Shown here: positions 46,193 through 58,613 of the stretch, one piece after another
How positions within the stretch are numbered: position 1 is the stretch's first letter
Layout: every line of letters begins with the position of its first letter
Source of the DNA: Euclidia mi
Lineage: Eukaryota; Arthropoda; Insecta; Lepidoptera; Erebidae
NCBI GenBank assembly: GCA_944739405.2
Contig: OX123186.2
Location: 89,569,034-89,633,033, forward strand
Length of the DNA: 64,000 nucleotides
Direction of reading: 5' to 3'
Notes under the pieces: generated by a model
Database searches by the model: none
Seen by the model: only the letters and a program-made list of their open reading frames with translations
Told to the model about the DNA's origin: nothing
Position numbers and translations under genes: made by a program

Positions 46193-47785
46193 CACACATC
46201 AACAAAGTCTAGGGATATCTTAATCCTAAATTATTTACGAGTTTATAGTTTAGAACCTTGTTAGTTTCCACAAAAAGTTTATATACAGATTAAAACCTCT
46301 TTTATTCTATTTTCAAAATTTGAACATGGAAAGAAAAAAAACAAAATAATAAACAAAATATGGCGGCAAATTTGCTAGTAATTCGTTACATTAAAGAAAG
46401 TTAAAACTGTTTTATTATAATTATTAATGAAAAGGGTTTTTAATTGTTTTTCTTTTTTAATTTAACGTGACGTACGAACTTTAAAAGTCATGTCACGTCG
46501 TCATTTGAGTCGAGATGAAATGTTACGAGCCGTGGGCATGTTAGAAAATGGTGCAATTCAACGCGTCGTTGCTGAGGCCCTACATACCAGTCAAAATGTG
46601 ATATCAAGGTTGTGGTCACGTTATCGCAGTACTGGAGATGTGGCCGAACAGCACACAGGTAGATATCGTGTTACTACGCAGAGACAGGATCGATTTCTCC
46701 AAATGACCGCCAGAAGACAACCCAATATCACAGCGCTGCAACTAGTGCAAAGGCTCCAGGAGGACCACCAGCTGCTGGTAAGCGACCAAACCGTGCGAAG
46801 AAGGTTACATGAAGTTGATCTTCATGCTCGAAGACCATTGCGTGTTCCAGCATTGCGACGTGGCAATCGCGGTCGGCGGCTTTCGTGGGCTCGGGAGCAT
46901 TTACCATGGAGTGACGAACAATGGTCTTTGGTGCTGTTCACCGATGAGTCCCGGTTTGGGTTTCACCCGGATTCACGAAGAACACGCGTTTGGAGAGCTC
47001 CAGGGAGAGTTAGCCGTTTACGGCACCCTCAGGAGGTCCACCCATACCAAGGCGGGACAATCATGGTGTGGGCAGGAATTCGTCTTGGCGGACGAACCCA
47101 ACTCGTTTGGATCCAAGGCAGCATGACTGCACAAAAATACCACGAGGAGGTAGTAGAGCCCGTTATTGTCCCACACAGAACTCAAATAGGCCATAAATTT
47201 CTACTCATGCACGATAATGCTCCTTGCCATACGGCGCGGCTGGTATCGACCGCTCTCCGAGAGCACGATATTCAAGTTTTGGATTGGCCTGCACAGTCGC
47301 CCGACTTAAATCCTATCGAGCATGCCTGGGACATGTTACAACAAAAAGCTTTGAGAGATTTTCCACCAAATTTGACCACTGAACAACAACTTTACGAACA
47401 CTTGCAAAGGACATGGGACCTCATACCGCAGCAAGACATTGACAATTTAATTTTAAGTATTAACAATCGATGTCGATGTGTAATCAATGTAAGAGGTGGC
47501 AACACTGATTATTAATGATTAGATTTTACAAGATTTTTTCCATTTTTATTAAAATTAATAGTTTTTTAAGAAGAAATGTTTGTTGTTATCATACTAATTT
47601 TCCATGATGATTAAAAAAATTAATTTTTTTATTTAAAACAAAAAAAAAAACACGAAATGTTTTTTATTTTTATTAAAGACCTTAAAATAATCTATGATTC
47701 TTCTATTTACTGTATCAGAAAATTCTTCATAGATTTTTAGATATTTGATGAAATATAAAATATCCCTAGACTTTGTTGATGTGTG
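46193..47785 (+). mobile_element. Complete Tc1-like transposon
   Basis: CACACATCAACAAAGTCTAG at 46193 is mirrored at 47785 by its reverse complement, the inverted repeats extending about 26 bp. TA lies at 46191-46192 and 47786-47787. 1593 bp long with one intact transposase gene. It is inserted into a SINE-like sequence between two FLYWCH exons. Confidence 0.88.
46490..47515 (+). CDS. Tc1-family transposase (DD34E), intact
   Basis: 341 residues, the normal length for the family. The N-terminal part (about 1-115) has paired helix-turn-helix DNA-binding character (S-R-D-E-M-L-R-A-V, S-Q-N-V-I-S-R-L-W-S-R-Y; then V-S-D-Q-T-V-R-R-R-L). The catalytic triad is visible: L-F-T-D-E-S-R-F, M-H-D-N-A-P-C-H and N-P-I-E-H-A-W, with 34 residues between the second D and the E. 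It cuts at the inverted repeats and integrates at TA. No stops or frameshifts, so possibly active. Confidence 0.93.
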   Translation: MSRRHLSRDEMLRAVGMLENGAIQRVVAEALHTSQNVISRLWSRYRSTGDVAEQHTGRYRVTTQRQDRFLQMTARRQPNITALQLVQRLQEDHQLLVSDQTVRRRLHEVDLHARRPLRVPALRRGNRGRRLSWAREHLPWSDEQWSLVLFTDESRFGFHPDSRRTRVWRAPGRVSRLRHPQEVHPYQGGTIMVWAGIRLGGRTQLVWIQGSMTAQKYHEEVVEPVIVPHRTQIGHKFLLMHDNAPCHTARLVSTALREHDIQVLDWPAQSPDLNPIEHAWDMLQQKALRDFPPNLTTEQQLYEHLQRTWDLIPQQDIDNLILSINNRCRCVINVRGGNTDY

Positions 47786-47787
47786 TA

Positions 47788-48650
47788 TGTCTAGTGTTGT
47801 AAGTTCGATACCCAAACGAGACAATTTGTGAGATCCACAAAATATTTGTCGTTCCGATTCTGGTGTAGATTAAATGTTTGTGAAGTTGCCCACGACATGG
47901 CCAAGTTCGATTACAACTACGGGCGTAGTCCAAAATGGTTAAAAGTTAGTGGTATTTTCTAAAGTAAGTATTGTATTTGAATTAATTCCATTGTTTGTTG
48001 AAGTGCTGAAATTATGATGTATCGTAAATATTCATAGGCTTAGTGATAATTACAATAATAATATAACTTATAAAACTTTGTACTTAGTTAGTCTGTAGTA
48101 ATTCTGCGCTTGTCATTCGGGCATTGGCAGTGAACTATATGTTGTGGGTTTAAACCACATATATTTCTTAAAACTCTTAGTATTCTTAGTACCTGTATTT
48201 TTGTAAATGTTTCAAGACGCAGGGTTTAAGTATAAATAAATCTGTCTAGTCCAGTAATTATCTTTGGAAATTTAGGCTATACCTAAGGGAAATATTCAGT
48301 GTGTGTATACATAATAATATGTTGAAAATAAATTATTTTTGTCCACTTTAAAATTTCTTTCATTAGTAAATTTGTTTAATGTAAGCTCTGTTTTTATTAT
48401 TTTCTATAGTTTATCTAAATATTTATCTATGTATTCTTTTTATGTACGTGTGTTTGTGCACTATGCTTAAACCCATTTGCAGACATTTTGTGTGTATAAT
48501 TAAATGGGTTCCTAGATGGTTTAAAAATACAAGTATGGCAGTGCATCCGGTATGCCAAATTCTATTTGGGCGCCGGCTGCTGGGTCCGCTAGTATCTTTA
48601 TAATATAAAAGTATTTGTAATTTCTTCTCAGTAGTATGTTTTATTTCCAG
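47788..48650. other. SINE 3' part and spacer
   Basis: 47796-47880 ('gttcgatacccaaacgagac', 'gtgagatccacaaaatattt') parallels the SINE-like repeats at 49925 and 58690. The remainder is AT-rich with no exon signature. The second AG before exon 17 (48631) is not in phase. Confidence 0.4.
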
Positions 48651-48847
48651 GGATAATATTTAGTACGACACGTACGGGTAAACCTCTACTCATAGTTGGC
48701 TCTTACCGCTACTACAGGGCCAGACCGAACAAAGGGCCGAAGACGCGGTGGATCTGTGTGAAACAGTCGGCTGGGTGTCGGTCAAGTCTTGTAACTATCG
48801 ACAACGTGGTGTTCAAGTGTGGAGTAAATACACATAATCATAACTAA
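48651..48847 (+). CDS. mod(mdg4): FLYWCH terminal exon 17 (GNPVIIxG group)
   Basis: Acceptor 'tgttttatttccag' at 48650, first bases GG, 64 codons. F-S-T-T-R-T-G-K-P-L-L-I-V (N-P-V changed to K-P-L), G-S-Y-R-Y-Y-R-A, N-K-G-P-K-T-R-W-I-C, C-x6-C (A-G-C-R-S-S), V-T-I-D-N-V-V and T-H-N-H-N before TAA. All zinc ligands are present. Confidence 0.9.
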
Positions 48848-49353
48848 ACTGCAGTTGTTTTATTAATTCTTTGGTTTGAGAATAAAATTCTATACTATCT
48901 GTATAAGTAAATATTACATTACTGACTGACAGATTACCGCCGAATCTACACGGTGCAAGCTGAAATTTATTAATGTTTCCTGGAGAGTCGGGGCGTACCT
49001 ACTAAGAAACGATTTTTGATTATTCTTTCCCTAAAGAGATTAAACCTTTATTTCTTTTATAATGTAAGGGGTAATGTGAACATGAAATGAAAAAACGTGT
49101 TATCCCAAGCACCAAAGATTAATGAACAGTAATTTATCTGCACCCTCTCTTGACACTGCGTCGAATCCATACATTGTTTTGGCTAGATGTTCGTTGTGTC
49201 TGTTAATGTATATTTGTACAGTCCTCCGGGTCACAATAGGTAATTTTCCTAGTGCGCGAGAAGACATTTCAAAGAAAAGCAAAGATGGTATCAGAAAGTA
49301 GTAAAGGTACCTTTCGAAGCCGTTATTCTAACTATGTCAGTATTTTTTTTCAG
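48848..49353. other. Inter-exon spacer with repeat fragment
   Basis: 48905-49010 ('acattactgactgacagatt', 'gtgcaagctgaaattta') is a decayed copy of the Helitron-like repeat of 34900. No gene. Confidence 0.4.
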
Positions 49354-49544
49354 TGGCCATTTTCGGTTCGACGAAGGCGGGCAACCCAGTGATAATAATA
49401 GGCCAGCACCGCTACAACCGAGCAAGGATGAACAAGGGCCCGCAAGTGCGGTGGACGTGCACTTGGAAGATGAAGGGATGCCGCTCCACCATCGTCACTA
49501 TTGACAACATCATCGTTAAGCATAGGAGTGAACATAACCACTAA
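49354..49544 (+). CDS. mod(mdg4): FLYWCH terminal exon 18 (GNPVIIxG group)
   Basis: Acceptor 'gtatttttttttcag' at 49353, first bases TG, 62 codons. A-I-F-G-S-T-K-A-G-N-P-V-I-I-I, G-Q-H-R-Y-N-R-A-R, N-K-G-P-Q-V-R-W-T-C, C-x6-C (K-G-C-R-S-T), V-T-I-D-N-I-I-V and R-S-E-H-N-H before TAA. Coding DNA is noticeably GC-rich at third positions compared with its flanks. Nearest relative is exon 19. Confidence 0.92.
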
Positions 49545-49555
49545 AACGATGAGTG

Positions 49556-49680
49556 GCGAGCCGGTGACGTAGCGCGAGTGCAAACTTCTGCGACACCTAA
49601 GGTCGCGGGTTCGATTAGCGCTCAAGTCAAACATCAGTGGGAGGTTTGTCTCGGTCTGGATGTTTCTAGGTATAATGTAT
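49556..49680 (+). mobile_element. tRNA-like SINE fragment directly behind exon 18
   Basis: 'gagccggtgacgtagcgcga' and 'cgcgggttcgattagcgctc' look like A- and B-box regions of a tRNA-derived SINE. It begins within about 12 bp of the stop codon and so lies in the 3' UTR of exon 18. Confidence 0.45.
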
Positions 49681-49924
49681 GTATTTATAAAAAATATTTA
49701 GAAAAAAACTAAACCTTGTAAATATTTTCAATTTTTAATTTCTTTTTACGGTTTTTTTTGTACATATGCTCTTATTTGTATGATTTATGATATTAAATAG
49801 GGTTCATCTTAAAAAAAATTATTAAAAATATATATTTATGTTTATTCATTCGTTCTACTTAGTTTAGGCCTATATGGTGTTGTGTGAATGTGTTAGAATA
49901 TTGTTATTATTATAAAACTATACT

Positions 49925-50045
49925 ATATAGATAGAACGTTTGGTGTAGTGGTGTAAGCGATCACTTCGCCGCTTGACACTGCGCGCACTGTTGAGGGTCC
50001 CATTCCCACACGAAACAACATTTTGTGTGATCAATAAATTGTTGT
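49925..50045 (+). mobile_element. tRNA-like SINE
   Basis: 'tggtgtagtggtgtaagcga' (A-box like) and 'gagggtcccattcccacacg' (degenerate B-box), followed by 'tttgtgtgatcaa', which parallels the repeats at 47796 and 58690. Confidence 0.45.
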
Positions 50046-52616
50046 TTCGAGTTTTCTAATTTTGTCTGTAAGGTCCTCCGCGATACCATATTTATTCCTA
50101 GTATAGTCTTTTTAAAAACGATTTTTTATGCCTACGGTATGCCTATGTATATTTTGAAGTGTAAGAAGTTGTGTACCTAAATATAGATCAAGTCAATGTT
50201 GCTGGCTGGACGGACGCGGCCCGCACCTTTGAAGTTATACTGCGAGAGAACTTCAAGAGTGTGGTGCGCGTCTGTCTGCAAAACCACGCACCGTAGGAGG
50301 CCAGCTTTACATACAGCCTGAATTGCCTTTAGGGCGTCATGTGAATGTCAAAGCTTTATAGATAAGACTGTATAAGTAGTTTAGTCTTGAATATATATCT
50401 AGATCCTCTTTGATTCCAGTTATTATTTCCAGTTTTATCAAATACTAGACTTCGAATTGTAAACCTAATCCTTCTTCAGGAATGACACTATCTATTGGTA
50501 AAAACTATACAACAATTAGATGGTAGTCTTTGAGTTTATTATGTTTATACTGTATGTATGAACGCTATATACTACAGGAAGAAAAAGGGACTTAATTTTA
50601 TAATAAGTACAATCAACAAGGGACGAATAGGCGAATTTTAGTATAAAATTTACAGCGGCTTAATAAGTATGCTTGCATGTGATAAGTAAGTTTCTTGTGC
50701 TAGAATGAAGTTCCGTCTAATTAGCTTGCCTGTTATTGCAGCGCGTATAATATCATGACAGTGATATTGTGCAAATAACTGTAGGTATATAATAATCGAT
50801 AGTAGATATTCCTATGTTCCAAAGGATGATATACTAAGTGTAACATTTTGCTCGTATTTTCTTTATATAGGTAATTGCGAAAGCCTTACCGGCGGGTATG
50901 TCGTTAACGATACATAGAATAAATACACATAGCCACTATTTGGTATTGGTAGCGCGGGCTGTTGCCGCAACTCCACGTCCTGGCGTGTATTTTGCGTACG
51001 CCTGGTATTTGCGTACGCCTGGTAATAACTGTTGTCACTCGAGCCATCCCAGCTCTTCAAGGAAGGCCAGCAGACTCTTGATGTTGTCCAGTGCTTCCCT
51101 CAGGGTGCTATGTCTAGACAGCTGTTTCATACCTAGCCACTATCATACCAGACATTTTACTGTGCAATGCGCCAGTTTTTGCGATAACAATGCCGTGTCA
51201 TACTTTTAACTAGTTTGAAGAAAAGTTTTATATGTATGCAGTTGGTGTACCTTATTTAAATAAATAAATACCCGCCGGTCTAGGGCTGTCGACTTGTTTG
51301 CAGGAATCCCAATAGTCATAGTTAGTAATTTCCTATAACCGGTCTAAAGCGGAGTCTGTGCAATATAACAAAGATGGAATAAATTTCTTAAAATATATTT
51401 ATTTAAAGATTATTATTATTTTATTATAAAATTATGGTTATTATTTTATTCTAAAATACAAGATAAAGAATCACCTATAACTTGCCATTATAGGTTTAAA
51501 TTGTTATCAAATCTGATGATACCTGCTATCATCTTATATTAACATAATAGAGCTTTCTACATATTGATCTCCAATAGGATCCTGATTAACAATGTATATT
51601 GACTGCTTATGTGTTTCTTAATAAAATAACTTTAATATAATATTACATTTGTTTCTATACCTTTATTTTAACGGGCTCCCAAAATTCTCATGCTGCTAGT
51701 TAGTAAATTAGACGGTACCGCTAATAACGTCAAACAATGTTTACTCAATTTGTGGTAATGTAGGTACGTGTGATTAAAACGCCATTTGTTCGAATCTATA
51801 ATACAGGATGGTATTTCATTTTTTATCAGATATATATGAATCAAGAATAGGGAAAGTCAAAAGGCTTACTACGGAATTCAATATTCGAACTATAGATAGA
51901 TCTGTAGATTTTAGATTGGTTTTTGAGAGTTTTTGACATAAGCTCCATACAGAATATGTCAAACACGAATCGAAAATCTACAGATCTATCTATAGTTCGA
52001 TTATTGAAAATAGCCGTAAGTCTTCAAGAAAAGGTATTAAAAAAGAAAGAGTACGACAAAAAGAGGCGGGCACAAATGGAAAACAATGCTGTATCTTCAG
52101 AATGAAAGGATAAAATACTTTAAAAAAAAAGGAGAAAGGACAAGTAAAATCAATAAGTTGTATGAATGCAAAACAAGCTGGACAGAAACGAAAACAATGG
52201 AGAAGGAATAGTAAAGTATACAGAGAAAAGTGAGTTACATTGCAAAAAAATAACCAATAATAGTTGATGAAACATCTCAAATTCCTGCAGAAGGTTTAGA
52301 GCCATATTTTATCTTATTAGCAATTGAGCAATTGCCGAGTTATTCTGAACGCGAAAAATAAGACTATGGAAAATAAAGGAAAGTCCGTAATCAAAGAGAT
52401 TTATTGTGTATTTTTTCAAATAACTGCTAAACGGAATTTTGATGTTAGATGAGAAATATCCAAGACGTTAAGTTCATGCAAGAGATTTGGTAAGCCGAGG
52501 ATGAGGACATAAAAATAAAATATTGATTATTTACTCACATTCGAAAATAAACAATATATTTGTATGAGTTTGCTTTCAAGTTTTAATTCGTACTAAAGTA
52601 ATTTCTTTGCTTGCAG
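50046..52616. other. Long inter-exon spacer
   Basis: No exon signature was found in 2.5 kb. 51885-52005 is an imperfect palindrome ('cgaactatagatagatctgt' mirrored by 'acagatctatctatagttcg'), probably a small MITE. Frames near 50900 and 51990-52280 have no recognisable motif. Confidence 0.4.
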
Positions 52617-52807
52617 TGCCTATTTTCAGTACAACCAAAGCCGGTAACCCCGTTATTATAATAGGTCAGCACCGCTACAACTGCACCAGGACGAACAAGG
52701 GGCCTCAAGCACGCTGGGTCTGCAGCAGGATTTCGCTGGGATGTAGATCTACTATTATGACGATCAACAACACAATTATACAACATAGAAATGAACATAA
52801 CCACTAA
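52617..52807 (+). CDS. mod(mdg4): FLYWCH terminal exon 19 (GNPVIIxG group)
   Basis: Acceptor 'atttctttgcttgcag' at 52616, first bases TG, 62 codons. P-I-F-S-T-T-K-A-G-N-P-V-I-I-I, G-Q-H-R-Y-N-C-T-R, N-K-G-P-Q-A-R-W-V-C, C-x6-C (L-G-C-R-S-T), I-N-N-T-I-I-Q and R-N-E-H-N-H before TAA. Very close to exon 18, sharing the rare G-Q-H-R-Y, which suggests direct duplication. An extra Cys follows Y-N. Confidence 0.92.
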
Positions 52808-53602
52808 GTTGTATCTATACATATTTATAACATAACTACCTTTTGTACGGTTTCAACCGCGTTATTCTGTAGACAGGTAATAACACCATCTACTAATTCC
52901 CATTGTAAATATAAGCTTGAAAGCCTTACTTGAAAAAAATAGTTTAGTGTCATAATATTCACACATGCACCTACAGAACAACTAAATTTATGATTGAGAG
53001 TGAAGCATTATGTGTATTAGTGTTTTAGCAAGCATATGTCGTTCGTTCTGTATTCCGTTGCGTGAATGAATTCTCGATTTAATATATTATGCTAAACCGA
53101 TTGAGAGACATTTGGCTTTTGATCTAACTGGCTAGACTAAGTCACCAAGCCTAAAGGATTCATCCTTTGATTCAAACACGTGCCACAAGTAATCGTGTTT
53201 GGCATGAGAATTTCTGAATGTTTTGAAAGCTCCTGAAACCTCCTTATATGCATCTTGTGACTTTCTTACAAATAGACATATTTAAATTTATACTATAATT
53301 TAGTATTATAAGACTTCTTCGCTGTTAATGTGTACATGTAAATATGTCTACCCAGACATACAATAAAGTACAATATACCGGTGTTCATATTTGGGTAATG
53401 TTGTAATTATAATAAGTGTGCAGAACAAACCAAATGAAACGGTCAAATTTTATCAAATTGGTTCTTTGAAGGACTTATTGGCTATATAAGGGATTAGTTA
53501 CGAGACCAATCTGCACTTGCGGTGTATTCATAGGCAATATTCAAATTTCAAGTAGCTTACATATGTGGCTAACGAAGAGACGTGTTCGTGGTTACTGTAC
53601 AT
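52808..53602. other. Inter-exon spacer, nothing recognised
   Basis: AT-rich, no exon or repeat recognised. Confidence 0.4.
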
Positions 53603-53840
53603 ACATAGACTCACGCCTGTTTCCCCGAAGGGGTAGGCAGAGGCATATTAAACGCCCACTTTTCGCCAGTGTTTTGATCCCACGTAATAGGTGGCGAGCC
53701 TATTGCCGCTTATTGGGACATTTTGTTTTCCAGAGCCTCGTCCGTTGATCGGCAGGTGCACCACTTGCAGGTGAGGTTGGCTTGGGACCCTAAGTTCTTG
53801 CTGGGAATCCTATGCACCCTGGTGGGAACCCTATGCACCC
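53603..53840 (+). repeat. 'CACGCCTGTTTCCCC' dispersed repeat
   Basis: Same repeat as 36611-36830, very similar. It ends with a partial tandem duplication of 'gctgggaatcctatgcaccc' / 'ggtgggaaccctatgcaccc'. The 61-codon open frame inside is not a gene. Confidence 0.6.
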
Positions 53841-54245
53841 ATGGTTTCTGTATTATTATTTAAATAAATTGTCTTCACTGCTCTTGATAGAACATATTAT
53901 ATTTGCCTTTTTTATATAAGTAAATAGAGATTTAAGTACCTATTATACTGATGATGTCAATTTAAGAATATCTTTTGTAGTGCATTTTTGTATGATGCAG
54001 TAGAACTACTACCAAAGAACATTGAGCTTGATTTTGTAAACAGTGATCTTAAAATTTCTTGAACAACTATGTATTTACGCTAACTATGTTTACTGAAAAC
54101 AAATATTTTCTATAAATGTTAGGTGGGATCCTGCCGTTTTGCCGAAAAGATTTTGACAAAATTTCAATACTCAAACAAATTTTAGCAACCTTTTATACCA
54201 TTGCAATATGTCGACTGATTTTAGTACGCATATTTTTATTTAGTC
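53841..54245. other. Spacer, nothing recognised
   Basis: No gene or repeat recognised. Confidence 0.4.
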
Positions 54246-54660
54246 AACGCAGCGATAGCCTAGTGGAGATACCAACAGACTACCATGCAGAGGGTATCGG
54301 GTTCGAATCCTAGGCGCACACCACTGACTTGTCGGAGTTATGTGCGTATTGAATTATTAATTATCGCTTGCCCCGTGCCTCGGAGAGCACGTTAAGTCGT
54401 CGGTCCCGGTTGTCATGAACATCTTTGACAGTCGTTACAGGGAGTACTGACTCCCTATAACTAGTTTATTCAGAGATAGGTACTGACCTATCTCTGAATA
54501 AACTGACACTAGTCTAAACCATGGAATATCGCTAGCCCTTTGGGTTGCGGAGGTCAGATAGGCAGACGCTCCGTAGAAAAGCTAATATTCAGTCAAATCC
54601 GGTTAGACTAGTAAGCGGACCCCGGGTTGAAGCTGGGATAACGCTAGGAGAAAGGAGAAG
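54246..54660 (+). mobile_element. tRNA-derived SINE, full-length-looking
   Basis: 'agcgatagcctagtggagat' (A-box) and 'gggttcgaatcc' (B-box) begin the element. The body contains 'gcctcggagagcacgttaag' and a perfect hairpin (GTTTATTCAGAGATAGGT, then its complement, 54464-54502). The 3' part 'gtaagcggaccccgggttga' is shared with 27450 and 41750. Longest copy of this family in the window. Confidence 0.7.
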
Positions 54661-56136
54661 ATTTTTATTTGGTCAAATTTTTACTTGGCAAAATATTACC
54701 AAGTATAATGTCATTATGGCATTTGGTCTTTTATCAAATGATTTATTACAGCAAACAATCTTCAGACAATAAACGTTTGGTAATATTAGTTTATTTATGG
54801 AAGTAGTTAGAGTAGGTTAATTATTAAAAATATTGTTAGGTTAGGTTAGAACTGTGACCTCCTACGCACGAGCCGAGCGAGCGAAGCGAGCGGTGCCGCG
54901 GCAGCGGCCGGCGAGTGCCAGAAACGACTTGCATTAATAGAAAAAAGAGATTGTTTTTAGTAGGTTACCCGGAACTGAACTATTTTGATTAGGATAATTA
55001 TTTATTTTGCGTAAAAACTGTTATTCCAACTGAAATATTTGACTAAATAAAAAATGTTAAAAGTAATAGTTGGTAACCAAGTTATAGTTTAAACGTTGAT
55101 TTCCCAAACATCAGGCTTTCGTTAAAAATTTGTGTGAATAGATTTTTTGCTAAGTAATAATTTGGCAAATGAAATTATTCGAAACATTTTTGGGAACTGA
55201 AAATTTGTCAAATTCCTTTTGGTCAAACAAGGGAGACCCACGTTAGGTATCTATAAGTTGGTTCTTTGTAATAAATAATTGATAGTACAATACATGTCAA
55301 CGTATTTATTAGTACTTTAGAGGAGACCTCTGTCAAAGCTTACTAATTAAGAGTGCTCTTAGTTATTTAGTCGTGTACAAATATATAAGCCCTAAACTAA
55401 CTAGTTCTTTTTTTATAGATTTTGTTTACTTACGTTTTAGAACAAGTATATGAATAAAAATATTCTCTCCACGTTGCACGTGGTTTTACTTAGGAATATC
55501 TTTATTTCATATTGAAATCTAGAACCGGAGAAATAACAAGTACCTACAGTTGTTTTTTATATTTGTACGCTCTTGGCAAGTATTATTTACATTAAGTAGG
55601 TTATCCTTAAAATTGTATCATTTCGACTTCGATGTCAATGATAGATAAATATCAATTTATTCAAATTAAAAACAGTTTTGCCGTTGATCTGAGAGTTTTA
55701 TAGGAGAAGCATATGGTTGAAATCTTGGTACTTTATTGGATCTTCATTTTAAATCTATGTTATCTCGATAACATTGTACATTTTTAGTAATTGTACTTAT
55801 AACAATAATATAATATCCTCAAATGTGGATACAATATATAATTTGTAAATACTATTGGCGCTTCTATTATAGTGTGTGCTAATTAAATCATTATATCTTA
55901 TTTTTATTTTGTTTTAATGTAGGTCACTTGCTTAATCTATGGTCGTAAAAGGCTATTCCAAAGAGTTCTAGAAAGTCATTTAACTAAAATATGGAACTCT
56001 CGCAATCGCCTATGTACTTAACAATTGAAAAAACATTTGTAGCTGTAATTTTTTTATTTTAAATCTTTTCAACTTTATTTTCGAGACACTTGTTTATTAT
56101 ACTTTACAGAACAAAATTAAATAATTATATTTCCAG
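54661..56136. other. Inter-exon spacer
   Basis: A short GC-rich patch at 54850-54925 ('cgagcgagcgaagcgagcgg') stands out in otherwise AT-rich sequence and has no gene. The phrases 'ggtcaaatttttacttggca' and similar recur at 54150-54190 and 54660-54780, suggesting an old local repeat. Confidence 0.35.
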
Positions 56137-56330
56137 AGCCCGTTTTCAGCACAACGAGCCACGGGCACCCTGTGATCATAATAGGTCCATACCGGTACAA
56201 TCGTGCGCGTGTCACTAACAAAGGTCCTAAGGCCCAATGGACCTGTACATGGACAAATAAAGGATGTCGGTCGACTATCATCACTTATGACGATATGATC
56301 ATTAATCATAGAAGTGAACAATATAAATAA
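56137..56330 (+). pseudogene. mod(mdg4): FLYWCH exon 20, split by a LINE at the zinc His codon
   Basis: Acceptor 'aataattatatttccag' at 56136, first bases AG. P-V-F-S-T-T-S-H-G-H-P-V-I-I-I, G-P-Y-R-Y-N-R-A-R, K-A-Q-W-T-C, C-x6-C (K-G-C-R-S-T), then R-S-E followed by Q-Y-K and TAA instead of H-N-H. The missing end (cataaccattaa) is found at 58616-58627, behind a 2.3-kb LINE. The LINE entered within the first His codon; AACA is repeated on both sides. The isoform as encoded loses both His ligands. The R before W-x-C is Q as well, so decay may have begun earlier. Confidence 0.88.
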
Positions 56331-58582
56331 AGCGCTGTTGTATCAAAAAAAGAACGCTATATCTTAAGTATCATTTAAACAAAGACTCAAAAAAACAAAA
56401 CAGACAAACATATACTGATTACAATAAATTATTAAACAAATGCATTCGAGAGGCCCAAAAACTTAATAATCAGCGGTACATAACGTCTTCAAAAAATGTA
56501 TGTCAGGCAACCTGGAAAATAATAAATGAAAACACTAACAAAGAGATTACAAAATCCCAAATTGAGGCCATAAATTTCAATAATATCAACTATAAAAATC
56601 CTATTCAAATTTCCAACATATTTAATGACTTCTATATTTCAATGACAAAACCCCTTAATAATAACAATAGCATAACTAACTCAAATAATACACATTCCAT
56701 TCCTCAAAATTCTAAAACAATATTCTTGATACCAACAGATAACAGCGACATACACAAAGCTATACAAAATCTAAAGATAACTAGCTCCACCGGATATGAT
56801 GAAATATGTACAAAAGTGCTTAAAAGCTGTGCTGCAACCTTAGCAGCCCCGCTTGCATACGTCATAAATTTGTCAATATCAGAAGGCATATTCCCAAGTC
56901 GTCTGAAGAAATCAAAAATAATACCTATGTATAAAAAAGGTGACAAAACAGACGTAAACAATTATAGACCCATAACCTTGATCCCCGTGATTGCCAAAGT
57001 ATTTGAGAGAATTATATATAATAAAATAGAACAATTCATATCATCCTGTGACATACTCAATTCACAACAATTTGGTTTTAGGAAAAATAGCTGCACTTCA
57101 TTGGCATGCTTCTGCTTAGTCAAACATATCACTGAAAGCTTAAACGAAAAATCTAACATAGCTGGTATATTTATAGACATGACAAAGGCATTCGACTTTG
57201 TCTGTCATACAACACTTCTCTCGAAACTACACAACTACGGTATACGCGGAACGGCAAACGACTGGTTTAAAAGCTATCTCACAGAGAGACTACAGTATGT
57301 GGAAATAACCAAAATTGAAAATTCGCATCAAATACAATTTAAATCGGCTGACCGTCCAAACAACTGCAGTTTGCCACAGTCTTTTAGCTCCATTACTGTT
57401 TCTGCTGTACATAAACGACCTCCCAGATGCGATGAATCAGGAATGCATTCTATTTGCTGATGACACAACATTACTCGTAAAAAGCAAAAACAAAACCGTA
57501 GCCGATGAAATAAAAGCCGCGATTGACAACGCTGTAACTTGGTTAGAACATAATAATCTGAAAATTAATATGACGAAGACTAATATTATACAATTTCAGA
57601 CCTACAATGCTAACCCATGTGATATCAATATTTGCCACAGAAATAACTCATTGAATATTGTCAACGATTGCGTATTTTTGGGTATAAGTGTCGACAAATA
57701 TTGTAATTGGAAACCACATATTGAGAGAGTATTAAGTAAAATAGATCGCTATGTTTATGTATTAAGGAAATTAAGCCAGATTGTAAATCTACAAACCGCA
57801 ATAATGGCATACCACGCATACGTGTCGTCAATTCTTCGATACGGTATCATTGTATGGGGAAACTCGACAGAGGCAGATAGAGTTTTTAAAGCACAGAAGA
57901 GGTGCGTCAGGTCTATGTGTGGTGCCGGCTTTCTGGACAGCTGCAAACCACTATTCAAAAAGCATAGGAGCCTTTCACTACCGTGCATCTATATTCACAA
58001 CATGTGCATATTTGTGAAAAAACATCCCAATCTATTTGTAAAATTTGGTGACGAAAACTCTAGGACTAGGCACAAAGATAGGCTACGACTACCGCAAATA
58101 AGATTAGAATTGCATAAAAAGAATGCTTATTGTATGGCCATTAAAATATTCAATCATCTGCCCAGTGGCTTGAAAGAATTACCTGTCACATTATTTAAGC
58201 GTAGGCTATTTGACATATTATTGGAAAAAATGTATTATGACATTCGTGAATATCTTAATGATAATTTGACATTTTAGTGAATAGAAATCTATAATTTGCA
58301 TACTAACGACATTAATATAATTAATAATATAAATTTTAATTTATTATCACAATGACATTTTGATGTTTGTATTTGTAATAAATTCTAGGCAATTCAATAC
58401 TATAATTCTGCATGTGTAATACATTGATGATAATTGTAATATCTTATATAATTTAGTTAATCTCATCTAATAATTTACTACTGTATAAAATTTGCACATC
58501 AAAGTACCTATGATAGAATATGCTGTACTCTATACTAACGACCAACTGTATCTACTTCTACCATGTTCTTGCAAATAAAAAC

Positions 58583-58613
<31 letters not shown>

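Noticed and set aside
52000..52280. 96-codon minus-strand frame rich in Phe and Leu
   Set aside because: Low-complexity reading of A-rich plus-strand sequence; no motif, adjacent to a palindromic MITE.
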